From Bryum argenteum (Eukaryota > Streptophyta > Bryopsida > Bryales > Bryaceae): a stretch of 64,000 bases of DNA. Numbering within the stretch: position 1 is the stretch's first letter; every line of letters starts with the position of its first letter. The translations under genes were made by a program, and so were the position numbers. The notes under the pieces are model-generated. The model saw only the letters and a list, made by a program, of their open reading frames with translations, had not been told where the DNA came from and did no database searches. This document shows, in pieces, positions 46,478 through 56,126 of this stretch. Location of the stretch: the NCBI GenBank assembly GCA_037043015.1, contig CM073322.1, positions 29,868,864-29,932,863 of the forward strand, in the 5' to 3' direction.

Positions 46478-48356
46478 ATGATGGAGATCGCAAACTATTG
46501 TGTTCTCTCTTCAGCTCGGGCGCCGTGTGTTTGGAATGCACCAACTCGAGTGCAAAAGCTCAGAAGATTTGGTATTCTGAATCCCTCAAGACATCTTCGA
46601 GCCATTACGGTATGCATTCTGTGTGGTGGATTCTCATTACTTTGTGTGAGAGCCTTCGAAATATACTTATGTAGTTTGTGTGTGACTTAGAAAAGATGCT
46701 ACCGCCACCTTCCTCCTTCGCTTGGTATACGAGCCCAAGCTCCAGACGACGAAAATCGGAGCTCTTCAGAGCACGAGAATCGAAGCTCTCCAGTGCACGA
46801 GAATCGGCGCTCTCCAGAGCTCAGCGATGTGGAGGTCGTCAAACGGGTTGAAGCAGAGCCATCGAAATTGCGTTACGGGTTGATAACAGGCCTGGCAACG
46901 GCAGGCTTAGTAGAAACCACTTATCTAACATGGATGAAGTTGTATGGCGGACCAGTTTCGTGTCCTCTTGGTGGCACTGGCTGCGACGATGTCCTCAACA
47001 GCGAATACGGCACAATCTTTGGTATGAAACATTTCCTATCGATTGCAAATCGCAGCATAATATGCAGACCACTTTCATGGGTCTTGTTTGTTGTGTGCAG
47101 GGGTGCCTCTGTCGCTGGTTGGGATGCTTGCATATGGAACTGTGGCGCTCTTAGCTGGTCGTATGGCGACAAACCCGAAGGATCGTGCCATTGAGGAGGA
47201 AGGGTTTGTGAAGTGGCTGTTGTTGGCGAGCACCACAGCAATGGGCGTTGCAAGCTCCTACTTCATGTATATTTTGAATGTCAATTTAGGTGGTGCATCC
47301 TGTACTTATTGTGTGGGTTCTGCGATTCTGTCAACGACTCTACTGTTGTGTACACTTGTGGTGAGCTCACTCATCCATTCTTCTTGTTGTTGTGCTCATT
47401 GTTTGCGAGGCAACTAGTTTTGTTACTGCCGACTCTGGAATTTGTAGTCACATGGCTGAATTGTGCAGGGTTTCTCTCCTAAAGACCTTCGAAATGTAGC
47501 TGGGGTTCAGTTCGCCGCCGGGGCCTCCGTCGCCTTAGTACTCTCTCTGGCCTTCAACAACATCGACTCTGTCGCTCTCAGGCATGTTGCTTTGATTTTA
47601 TGCAACGTCGTTTGGATAGCAGCTCTCAGGCATGTTGCTTTGATTTTATGCAACATCGTTTGGAATGCAGATACCAGGAATGTTAATCGAATTTCATATT
47701 TGATTGCAGGTCAGGTGAGATAGATCTACCACCGATATCTCCAGAAGTTACACATGTTTCGAGCTCACAGGAGATAGCGTTGGCTAAGCAGCTGAAAGCT
47801 ATTGGCGCAAAAATGTACGGTGCATTCTGGTGCTCTCACTGTTTCGAGCAAAAGCAGGTATTGTCAAAAACATGCCGTGTTCGTGCAACCTGCTTTTATT
47901 TAGAGCACACGAACCTGCTAAGTCTCCGTGATTTCAGATGTTCGGTAAGGAGGCTATGAAGTACCTCGATTATGTTGAATGCTACCCCGAGGGTTACAGA
48001 AGTGGAGTTCAAATCGCCAAGGAATGTGATGCTGTCGACATTCAAGGCTTCCCAACTTGGATTATCAATGGCCAGGTACATTGCTTTGTTGCCGCTTGTG
48101 AATAAATTTTATTAAGAAAGTGTTCATCAACTAATTATGTGTGGACTACTGGATGTGCAGAGTTTCGTTTTCTAGGTTTTCAAAGTGCATAACTTCATTG
48201 CTAATCCCTTGTGCGTTTACTACGTTTCTTATGTTGGCTTTTAGTCATGCCACGGATTGATGGTTTTGATGTTTGGTTCAGAAAATCTCTGGAGAACAGG
48301 AGTTCGCAAAATTGGCTGAGCTATCAGGACTTGATGCCAGTAAAGTACCCGAGTAA
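46478..48356 (+). CDS. LTO1: Plastid VKOR-thioredoxin fusion (LTO1-type thiol-disulfide oxidoreductase), seven exons
   Basis: Exons: about 46478-46609 (join uncertain), about 46696-47021, 47101-47360, 47469-47581, 47710-47857, 47938-48075, 48282-48356. LTO1 sits in the thylakoid membrane and forms disulfides in lumenal proteins, including PSII subunits. VKOR part: SCPLGGTGCDDVLNSEYG with the paired Cys, several hydrophobic segments, then the CTYC active site (SCTYCVGSAIL). Thioredoxin-like part: AKMYGAFWCSHCFEQKQMF with the CSHC motif, then YVECYPEGY and GFPTWIING. The N-terminus (MMEIANYCVLSSARAP...) is Ser/Arg-rich like a transit peptide. Splicing exon 1 at its best donor (46,609) does not keep frame with the VKOR exon. 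Earlier donors (for instance after 46,571, or at about the GTGTGT near 46,526) do, so the N-terminal join is unresolved. Intron 4 begins with GC. Confidence 0.92.
47574..47669 (+). repeat. 48-bp tandem duplication spanning a splice donor
   Basis: The sequence 'gctctcaggcatgttgctttg' and what follows occurs twice, 48 bases apart, covering the end of LTO1 exon 4 and the start of the intron. Each copy carries the GC-type donor CAG/GCATGT, at 47,581 and 47,629. Because 48 is divisible by three, either donor gives the same downstream frame; the second would add 16 residues. Confidence 0.8.
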
Positions 48357-49054
48357 TGCGTCTGCTGCCTATTTGTAATTTACATTTGCTTCGTAGCAAA
48401 TCCCAAGGTGTACAATTAAGGAACTCACCCTTCGAGATTCTGGGATTCGATAGTCACAGTTTTTTGTTCCAAATTCGAAATCTACCGTAGTTTACTAGGA
48501 GCTCCATCATCAAATGTAAATTTTCATGATTATGGTAACGTGTTCGTCATATCTCTATCGGATTTGACCCGCAGAAAAGGAGAATCTCTACATTAAAACT
48601 GTTATTCAGTGTTGACACAACATATGATTAGAGTTTGTTACAACAAAAAAATTTGGTTACAGCTACTAATTATTGATGAATTTTTGTATCAAGTGTGTAC
48701 CTATTTATATGGTAAGGATCCTTCATGAAGGCCTCGATGATAAAAATCCTTCATGGAGGCCTCGGTGGTGAGTCCTCGATGAAGGCCTCAGTAGTAGCGT
48801 CTTTGATGGTTGACCTCAAGGAAATGAATCGGAAAATGAATCATCTCAGTTAACATGTTTCTGGCCTGTCTCGGAAGTACTAGGTTCGCTTCATGACTGA
48901 AAGTAATTGATAGTGATGAGGTGCATGTCAAGACTAGCTAGCCTCGGTTACTCGTGGACTTCTAGAAGAAGGCTTCCTGCGACCTTCGAGGCTGCAAGGT
49001 TGATGCTCAAGGCCACCTCCATGAATCTTACTGCCGAGGCTTAGGCTGGATGGG
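48357..49054. other. LTO1 3' flank and subtilase upstream region
   Basis: Short echoes of 'ccttcatg.aggcctcg.tg' occur three times in 48,720-48,800, a small degenerate tandem repeat. No coding sequence. Confidence 0.45.
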
Positions 49055-49062
49055 TATATATA
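49055..49062 (+). promoter_or_regulatory. Probable TATA box of the subtilase gene
   Basis: TATATATA lies 108 bases upstream of the subtilase ATG at 49,170, within a GGGTATATATAGG context. The spacing gives a 5' UTR of roughly 75-80 bases if transcription starts about 30 bases downstream. Confidence 0.6.
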
Positions 49063-49169
49063 GGAGATAGAGACGTATGCATTCTTCACACTTGCTTCGC
49101 TCATCGTGAGCTTTCTGGTAGGAGAGCGAATCTGAGTGACTAGATAGAGCAGACTAGTAATCAGTCGAC

Positions 49170-51530
49170 ATGATCAGGATTGGATGGATGCTTTTCGTGG
49201 CATTGCTTTTGACGAGTTTGATCGAGGGAGCGCCCGTCGGAAGCAAGACGTACATCATCCACACAGTGAAGAATGCTACTCATGTGGCCGACTCCGTTGC
49301 CAAGCATGCCTGGTACTCGGAGCTCCTGAGGGGAGCAGGCGAGCTTCTTGACCCTGACCACCCTGACGACGGCACCGATAGTTTGCATCATGTCTACCAC
49401 CACGTCCTCAACGGATTCTCGGCCCGCCTTACTCAAGAGCAAGCAGCCTACATGAGAACGCTCCCGGACGTTGTAGCAGTCCACCCCGACCGATTTCACT
49501 TTGCCCACACCACGCACAGCCCGGAGTTTCTGGGACTTCCGACTTCCAAGATCTGGCCCGAGAGCAAGTATGGAGGAGACGCGATCATCGGAGTCATTGA
49601 CAGTGGAATCTGGCCTGAGAGTTTGAGTTTCAGCGACCATGGACTGGGACCCATTCCTGCTCGCTGGAAAGGCCAGTGCCAGACCGGGACCAACTTCACT
49701 GCTGCTAATTGTAACAACAAGATCATCGGAGCACGCTACATTTCGAAGGGGTTCGAGAGCGAATTCGGTGCCATCAACGACACTGTGACGGATTACAAGT
49801 CGGCTCGTGATGTCGTCAGTGGCCATGGGACACATGTGACTGCCACTGCAGCTGGACGATGGACTTACAGGGCGTCTAGCTCCTCTGGAGTTTTGAAGGG
49901 AACAGCTCGGGGCATGGCGCCCAAGGCCAGGATTGCAGTTTACAAGGTGCTGTGGCGAACTGCAGAGGGCAGGGTGACAGGCGCGGATTCTGATATTGTC
50001 CATGCTTTCGATCAAGCTGTGGCCGATGGCGTGGACGTAATTTCGATTTCCATTGGTCCCAATGTGGATAAGGAATGGGGATTGGTTGACCTCTTTGAGG
50101 ATCCCATCGCCATTGCAGCTTACCACGCAACCAAGCTCGGTGTCTTCGTTGCTGTATCCGGTGGAAACAATGGTGAGATCGGGTCGGGCTCTATCGCCAA
50201 CGTGTCGCCGTGGATGACCACGGTCGCGGCCACCACCACCGACCGTGAGCTCGTGGGGAGTGTGGTAGTCGGTAATGGAAGCATTTTCCAGGGGCGGTCC
50301 ACTTACAACGGCAAGGTTCTTAGCGAAATCCCTCTGATTTTCGGAGGCGATGCTGCAATCAACAGTACCGACTCAGAGAGTGCAAGCTTCTGCGAGGTGG
50401 GGACACTGAATGCATCACTTGTCATGGGCAAGATCCTCATGTGCAAATTCGACAAGAATATCATGCACCAGATGAGTTTCGGTGAGGCCGCCGGTTCTGC
50501 AGCTCTCATTCTGGCCAACACCGACGTCCTCGGAGAAGAGCTGTTCACCATCAATGGGGATCTTCCAAGTCCTGTGATCCAATTGGGCAACAGGGCGGGG
50601 GAGGGAATGATGACATACATCAAGCAAGCGAGTGTACCTGTGGCCACCCTCGGCGGTGCCAGCTCTGTTTTCGATGTTGTAGCTCCGAGAGTAGCAGGTT
50701 TCTCATCACGCGGACCCATCAACATCCTGGATCGGCCGGAGAAGCAGTGGTTGAAGCCGGACCTGGCGGCACCCGGAGTGGACATTCTTGCTGCAGGAGT
50801 GGGAGACGAGAGGTATCGGATCATGTCGGGGACGTCCATGGCATGCCCTCACATTAGCGGTGTCGCGGCCTTGGTACGCTCAGCTCATCCGAAGTGGAGC
50901 CCGGCAGCAATCAAGTCGGCCATGATGACCACAGCCACCACTTTGAACAACAGGAATCGCACCATCACGAAACAGGAGTCGGGAGCGACAGCCGGACCAT
51001 GGGAATTTGGTGCAGGCTTCGTGCAGCCAGAGAAGGCCATGAATCCCGGCTTAGTATACGACATGGGCGCGAACGACTACCTGAGGTTTCTGTGCGGATT
51101 GGGGTATGACAAGCAGACGCTCAGCAAGTTCGATCATGGGTTCCAGTGCCCGTCTCATCCACGAGCACGGATCGAAGATACCAATTTTCCGTCTTTCGTT
51201 GCTCGCTTCGACAACAGGAACTCGACACTTTCCTCTTCCGGCATGACATTCAACCGAGCTTTGACGAATGTGGCGCCTGTTGGATCAACATACACAGTCT
51301 CCGTGGACTCGCAGCGGCTGCAACATTTCAAAGTCGTGATTGAGCCGTCGACTCTGGCATTCTCGGCTGAAGGATCAATTCAGAATTTCACTTTGACTGT
51401 GGCACCGCTTTCTCATGCGGACTTCACCGGTCTTGCCCACGGCCATCGTATCGAGGAGACCGCGGTACTCTCGTGGTCGGATGGCGTGCATGTTGTTCAG
51501 AGCCCGATTGTGACTATGTTCTACGCTTGA
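49170..51530 (+). CDS. Secreted plant-type subtilisin-like serine protease (subtilase, S8A), single exon
   Basis: 786 residues, the usual length for plant subtilases. The parts in order are: a signal peptide (residues 1 to about 20, MIRIGWMLFVALLLTSLIEG); an I9 propeptide (about 26-113); and a catalytic domain with Asp144 (GVIDSGIWPE), His219 (SGHGTHV) and oxyanion Asn333 (VSGGNNG). A PA-type insertion lies at roughly 385-480, then Ser556 (MSGTSMACPH) and a fibronectin-III-like C-terminal domain. All catalytic residues are present, so the enzyme should be active and extracellular. There are several N-glycosylation sites (NAT, NFT, NDT, NVS, NST). The gene has no intron, unlike its neighbours; many plant subtilase genes also lack introns. 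The ATG follows a TATA box at 49,055. Substrate unknown. The 321-codon antisense frame across it is a shadow. Confidence 0.97.
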   Translation: MIRIGWMLFVALLLTSLIEGAPVGSKTYIIHTVKNATHVADSVAKHAWYSELLRGAGELLDPDHPDDGTDSLHHVYHHVLNGFSARLTQEQAAYMRTLPDVVAVHPDRFHFAHTTHSPEFLGLPTSKIWPESKYGGDAIIGVIDSGIWPESLSFSDHGLGPIPARWKGQCQTGTNFTAANCNNKIIGARYISKGFESEFGAINDTVTDYKSARDVVSGHGTHVTATAAGRWTYRASSSSGVLKGTARGMAPKARIAVYKVLWRTAEGRVTGADSDIVHAFDQAVADGVDVISISIGPNVDKEWGLVDLFEDPIAIAAYHATKLGVFVAVSGGNNGEIGSGSIANVSPWMTTVAATTTDRELVGSVVVGNGSIFQGRSTYNGKVLSEIPLIFGGDAAINSTDSESASFCEVGTLNASLVMGKILMCKFDKNIMHQMSFGEAAGSAALILANTDVLGEELFTINGDLPSPVIQLGNRAGEGMMTYIKQASVPVATLGGASSVFDVVAPRVAGFSSRGPINILDRPEKQWLKPDLAAPGVDILAAGVGDERYRIMSGTSMACPHISGVAALVRSAHPKWSPAAIKSAMMTTATTLNNRNRTITKQESGATAGPWEFGAGFVQPEKAMNPGLVYDMGANDYLRFLCGLGYDKQTLSKFDHGFQCPSHPRARIEDTNFPSFVARFDNRNSTLSSSGMTFNRALTNVAPVGSTYTVSVDSQRLQHFKVVIEPSTLAFSAEGSIQNFTLTVAPLSHADFTGLAHGHRIEETAVLSWSDGVHVVQSPIVTMFYA

Positions 51531-52275
51531 TCAGTCGATCATCTCCTACACAGATCAGTCGTAACTTAGATAGCTTAGATTTGAGTGGAGCTTAAAATGG
51601 GTACTAGCTTGGCATGGAAAGTGGTGCATGAAGCCTTTTCCATACATGGAACATTACCACTATGACTTTACTTGTAGCTTTACTCAAACCACCTTTTTAC
51701 TAGTGCTACCGTAATATAAATTTAGTTTTACTATGTTCTGCATGAATTTTCACTCAATCCCAAGTGTACAGGTTACATGAATTTAAAATAAGCAAGAGGT
51801 ATTGGCCTAAATTGATCCTCCACCAACAAAAAATAACCATTCACATCTTCAGCGGAACTTGGAGCTCCGTTGAAAAAAGATACCCAGAACCTGGCTGATA
51901 TCACAATCAGTGTTATCTGAAGTCCCAAATAGCCTCAACCATTGATATTATTTAATTCATATGGCAATAGATAGTCAAATCGAAGGTGCAGTTCCGGTAG
52001 TCTAGTGATGTCGGTGTAGTGGTGAAGTGTTGCAGAGTTCAGTAAGCTATCACATGACTTAGCTTAAAACTTAGTCTTTCACTGCTACTTTGATCCACAA
52101 AGACAGTTTTCTGTTGATTAGTGATAGTTGCAGTCACTAAAAATTTCCTCGTAATTAGCAAGATGTGCATGGCTAATATTGAGAGTGTGAAGTTCTACCC
52201 CATCACGGTGCTCATTGCCGCGGCATTTCTGACAGCATTTGTTTGAGGTTGTTGTGTTGAACAGTCTGAGCAGTC
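51531..52275. other. Spacer between subtilase and WWE gene
   Basis: It should contain the subtilase 3' UTR and the promoter of the WWE protein. No coding sequence is supported. Confidence 0.45.
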
Positions 52276-52748
52276 ATGTGTATTACGAAGGAATGTGAAG
52301 ATCCCACCGCGCCAGGAATTTGGTGGCGCGACGATGCAGAGTGGAAGAAGTATGGTGCTTGGCATGCATTATGCATCCGTTCTCGCAAGACTTCCGGGAG
52401 GACCGGCCGTAAAAGCAACTTAGTCAAGCTTGGGTTAGTCAAGAGCTCCAAGTATCCCAGTGGCACAAAATATGTGGTGGACTTGAGCACGATGAAGCAG
52501 ATCAACTCGACAACCGGGTTCACTCGCGACATCAAAGTTGTCAACGCCCCCGAAACTTCTCCCACGTCCGCTGAGTTCGACAACATGAAGGAAGAGATTC
52601 GAGCCTGTCACGAGGTAAGCAGTCCATTAAACTACTCTGTGTCAAGCAGTTGCTCGTACTGAGATCATTAACATGTGAGATGTGAATGCAGGAGCTCGGG
52701 GAATTGAAGCAGGTAGTACACGAACTGATAGCGGATATCTCCAACTAA
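52276..52748 (+). CDS. Small WWE-domain protein, two exons
   Basis: Exons 52276-52614 and 52692-52748 give 131 residues. Residues about 14-92 look like a WWE domain: GIWWRDDAEWKKYG at the start, then YVVDLSTMKQINSTTGFTR, which follows the family pattern 'Y.vDF..M.Q.N..TG..R'. WWE domains bind ADP-ribose units or act as protein-interaction folds in PARPs and in ubiquitin ligases. In plants they are known mainly from the RCD1/SRO proteins. Here no PARP-like, RST or RING domain accompanies it. The C-terminal about 35 residues (EFDNMKEEIRACHEELGELKQVVHELIADISN) look like an amphipathic coiled coil, so it may dimerise. The frame stays open for 33 more codons after the TAA. The call rests on motif spacing judged by eye. 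Confidence 0.7.
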
Positions 52749-54104
52749 AAGGTGACAACTTCGATCAAAGCAGAGGAAGTTGCGTCAAGCCCTGATTCAT
52801 CAGAAGCTGAAGAGATAATCGATGGACTATTACAGGTCGCTGAGAAATAGGGCCTATTGAACTGGGATATGCATGCGAAGCAAGTTACTAGATCAATATG
52901 GTGGATCTTGCGACATATTTTCGATCGATGTTTTCGTTTGGTTGTTCATGCACTATAATGTTTGGTAAGTGTGTTACACTACCCACATTACCCACATTTC
53001 AAAGCTCCTCTCGAAGTTTGCATGCAATTAACTAGAAGTGACTAGATATTGTTACAGATGATATCTTCGATACTGTCGATGTTATTCGCCTTGCTGGTCG
53101 ACAATTCTGGACCTCGATGTGAACGACGCTGCTTGACCTCTTTTGATGAAGACTGCCGCTGTGGATTTTCATCGTTCGTGAGCCTGTCTCTCTAGCTACA
53201 TACCACCGTGCTCCTCCCACCTTGCAAATTACTGTCACAGAACTGCAGTACTCGAACTTCACTTAGGTGGCTCTCATGTTTGTTTCATGTTTCCATGATG
53301 TTTGTCTCGTGGTTTTGTGAATGCAACTTTTTTTGAATATGGAGTTTGTGTGTTCTCTTCCAACGTTCTCTTTTGAGTCTTCGAAATGAATTTTTGGAAT
53401 CCGAATTGTCTCCTTTGTCAGTATGTTAGGAGCCGCCTTTTCCAAACTCTTTAGTAATGGCTGCATTTTCGAACGGTAGACGAACGTCCAATAAGACAGC
53501 TTTCGTTTCATAAGAGGAATGGGTTCTGCTATATTCTTGCTGGACCTTGCCCTGCACGAGGTTACACGTTACAGCTTTAAAGGTTAAAGCTTGATCATTC
53601 ATGGGAGCTACCCATTGCATCAAAAAGTCATTTCAACTTTCTCAGCATTGGGTGTACTCGTTTTTTGATGGCTGGTTCACTCAAACCTCTTTTCTAATAG
53701 TTATGCGAATTTTGTTAAGAGACATTATTTCTACCCAAAGAGTCTCTTTCTAAGGATTGAGATACTTCACAAATGTACTTATACCCTTATAACAAATCTC
53801 TAAAGACTGGTAGCGTAACGGAAAGTGCTCAAAACTAGAGCAATATCAATCATGGAGCACTAGGCTACTTCACCCAGAGGTACATAACAACTTCTTCACT
53901 TAAGAGTAGCATGTATTCACAGCAAACCTTACAGGGTGCAAATTTAGAAACACCTCGACCACCTTCAAAAATTCATAGCAGATTGTAGAAGAGTCCAAAA
54001 ACGATGAATCCACTTTGACAATTTTCTTGTTTACTTTCCCCATGCACAGAAATTGCTTACTCCATTAAATTCACTACAGAAAATCTGAAATTCTGAGCAC
54101 TCTC
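52749..54104. other. WWE gene 3' flank, with repeat family H copy 2
   Basis: The stretch from about 53,820 to 54,090 is a diverged copy of family H (compare 10,850-11,110 and 63,160-63,370), with 'aggtacataac', 'agaaacacct', 'gaagagtccaaaaa' and 'tttactttcccca'. No gene is supported. Confidence 0.5.
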
Positions 54105-54460
54105 CGTTCGCGACGAAGCGAACTTCGTGCATCTCGTTCGGGAAACTAGCGACCGTTTTGGCGACGTACACAACGACAGCTTCGGAGGCGCGCCGTCAAT
54201 GAGTAGACGCAAAGTGACGCCCCAAATGGCAGGTCGCAACCCGATCCCGCTCGAAGTTCTCATCACATCTTCAACTCATTGTTCTACGCGAACTCATTTT
54301 CGACTCTCATGATGTGTGGCCAAATCACATCAGATGATAAGTATGCGATGATTTGTAGACGGCAGACAGGTCTATTTATTTCCAAGCAATAAAATTACAA
54401 CAAGCAGGAGAAAATCTGTTGCAATCTCGAACATCTGCACAAGCTGAGTCTTCCACGCTA
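54105..54460. other. Short GC-rich island and 3' flank of the SDR gene
   Basis: From 54,105 to 54,250 the sequence is suddenly GC-rich and open on the plus strand (about 60 codons, no known domain). It starts abruptly after a family H repeat. Confidence 0.35.
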
Positions 54461-54461
54461 G

Positions 54462-54612
54462 GTGCAAGAGGCCATGGAATCATTGCTGAAATCGTCCATG
54501 CCTCGTGCAAGAGGGAATACAGTCAATTGCTGAAATCTTCCGTTCCTGCTGCAAGAGAGAATGGAAGCACTGCTGAAATCTTCCATTCCTGCTGCTAAAA
54601 GGAATGGAGTCA
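54462..54612. repeat. 43-bp tandem repeat in the SDR 3' UTR
   Basis: The unit 'gctgaaatcttccattcctg...' recurs at 54,484, 54,527 and 54,570, about three and a half copies. It ends just downstream (on the minus strand) of the SDR stop codon, so it probably lies in the 3' UTR. Confidence 0.8.
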
Positions 54613-54641
54613 TTTTTCAGGCACAAGAGAGCGAGCTCGAG

Positions 54642-55459
54642 CTACTTGAGCATGGGAGAGTAGCCGGCGAACCAGTGTTTGAAGCCTGCAGGTACCGGCA
54701 GGCCGACAGTGCGAGCGGCGTCCAGGAGGAGGTTGTGGCCAGTGATGTAGCCAGCTTCCTCACTGCATAGAAACAGCACGGCGTTGGCCACGTCCAAACT
54801 GGTGAGTGGCCGATTGGGCAGCAGAGCTCTCTGGGCCATGCGGTCCTTGGTTTGCTGCAGGGTGTAAGCCTCCCCCGTGGAATCCTGCATCACCCTCTGG
54901 AACATGGGCGTGGCCGTGGCGTCCGGCGACACCATGTTGATGCGGATGCCGTAGTCGCGAAGCTCCAGCGACGTGGTGCGCACCAGCCCCTTGAGCGCCG
55001 TCTTGCTCACACAATAGGTGTGCGGCCCCAACCCGCCCATCATACTCGCCGAGCTGCCCGTGCACACTATCACCCCCTGCATCGAGGGCTTCATCACGCG
55101 CGTGGCGTGCTTGATGCCCACCACCGCCCCTCGCAAGTTCACGGCCAACGTCTCATCGAACTCCTCCAGGCACAGCTCCTCGATGGAGCCCAACGCGCCC
55201 ACGAAGCCCGCGTTGCTGAAGTAGACGTCCAACTTGCCCTTCCATCGCACGGCTTCGTCCACCAATGCCGCCACGTCTTGCTCCTCTCTCACGTCGCATT
55301 TCACGAACTGCGATCGCTGCTCCCCCAACTCTTCACACAGCCGCCGCCCCGACTCCTTGTTAATGTCCGCGATCACCACGTACGCGCCATGCTCCACGAA
55401 CTGACGCGCTGTCGCCTCCCCTATTCCACTTGCTCCCCCCGTCACCACCACCACCTTCC
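54642..55459 (-). CDS. Short-chain dehydrogenase/reductase of the plant SDR110C type (last exon)
   Basis: This classical SDR is an NAD(P)-dependent oxidoreductase with a Rossmann fold. The visible motifs are: cofactor site TGGASGIG; Asp after beta-2 (VVIADI, which favours NAD over NADP); KCDVREE; FSNAG; catalytic Ser in CTGSSASMMGG; and Tyr and Lys in YCVSK. These are followed by YGIRINMVSPDATATPM, typical of SDR110C, the group that includes xanthoxin dehydrogenase (ABA2), tasselseed-2 and secoisolariciresinol dehydrogenase relatives. The substrate cannot be told. A 280-residue frame starts at ATG 55,484. However, TTTGCAG just before GG-AAG-GTG (55,459) is a strong acceptor, and an upstream exon ending LEEK with a donor at 55,602 joins in frame (LEEKGKVVVVTGG). 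So the true start is probably upstream and unresolved. The long plus-strand frame opposite is a shadow. Confidence 0.92.
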
Positions 55460-55602
55460 CTGCAAACCTGTGATCAGCTTCCAAAGCACTGATTTCATCC
55501 TTCCCACCACAGAATCACTTCCTCCACAAACCACATTATCACAACACCATCGCCTCTCATTCATATCGAATTATGGAAAATTGCCACAAGCAAGCGGGTA
55601 CC

Positions 55603-55645
55603 TTTCTCCTCCAGGTGGACCTGTCCTTCGACTTGAATAAGAGCG
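55603..55645 (-). CDS. Probable upstream coding exon of the SDR gene (5' end unresolved)
   Basis: Read on the minus strand, this stretch encodes QVEGQVHLEEK and stops at a donor (AAAG followed by GTACCC, boundary at 55,602). It joins in phase 1 to the SDR exon at 55,459 to give LEEKGKVVVVTGG, like the RLEGKVAIVTGG of the family. The frame has a stop about 50 bases upstream and no ATG in between, so at least one more exon must lie further upstream. Confidence 0.45.
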
Positions 55646-55839
55646 GGGCAACTCGCACAAGCCAGGCATCAATGTCTCCGCTCTCTTGACAAGATTCGAT
55701 AGCCCACCATTCGCATATTGTCTGACATCAACGAAACAATCCAGGAATGTGAGCAATAGCAAAAATATCCAATCACTCGTGCATAGCCCTGCCACGACAT
55801 AGAAAAAGAATGTAACGAAAATGCGAGCACCTATTATGG

Positions 55840-56117
55840 GGTCTCTTTATTTCTCCCCTACGAGCGTGGCTCGGATGCCAGGCTCGGTGGGGATCAATTT
55901 TCTGGCCCTTCCCGTTTCTCCCATTTGGGGCCATTTTTTGAATTTTTTTTTGCAAAATTTGGGGCCTGGGGCCCCAAATTACCCTTGGAAGCCCCCTTTG
56001 TGTTCAAATGGGGCCTAAACAAATTAAAAAATAGGGGCAGATTTTACCCCACCCTCCCCACCCCCACCCGAGCCTGGCATCCAAGCCACGCTCGTAGAGG
56101 ATATTTAGACACTCCCC
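55840..56117. mobile_element. MITE with long terminal inverted repeats and 9-bp target duplication (Mutator-like)
   Basis: CTATTATGG occurs immediately on both sides (55,831-55,839 and 56,118-56,126). Between them, long inverted ends share CTACGAGCGTGGCT and GATGCCAGGCTCG. The 278-bp interior is GC-rich at its ends, with a 'ggggcctggggcccc' palindrome, and non-coding. A 9-bp perfect duplication and long terminal repeats fit a Mutator-like non-autonomous element. It lies in the upstream region or an early intron of the SDR gene. Confidence 0.8.
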
Positions 56118-56126
56118 CTATTATGG

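Noticed and set aside
49161-50126. 321-codon minus-strand open frame
   Set aside because: It is opposite the subtilase catalytic region and follows its codon bias; it has no domain and is a shadow.
54852-55640. 262-codon plus-strand frame, His/Arg-rich
   Set aside because: It lies opposite the SDR exon and crosses its splice sites; composition is typical of an antisense shadow.
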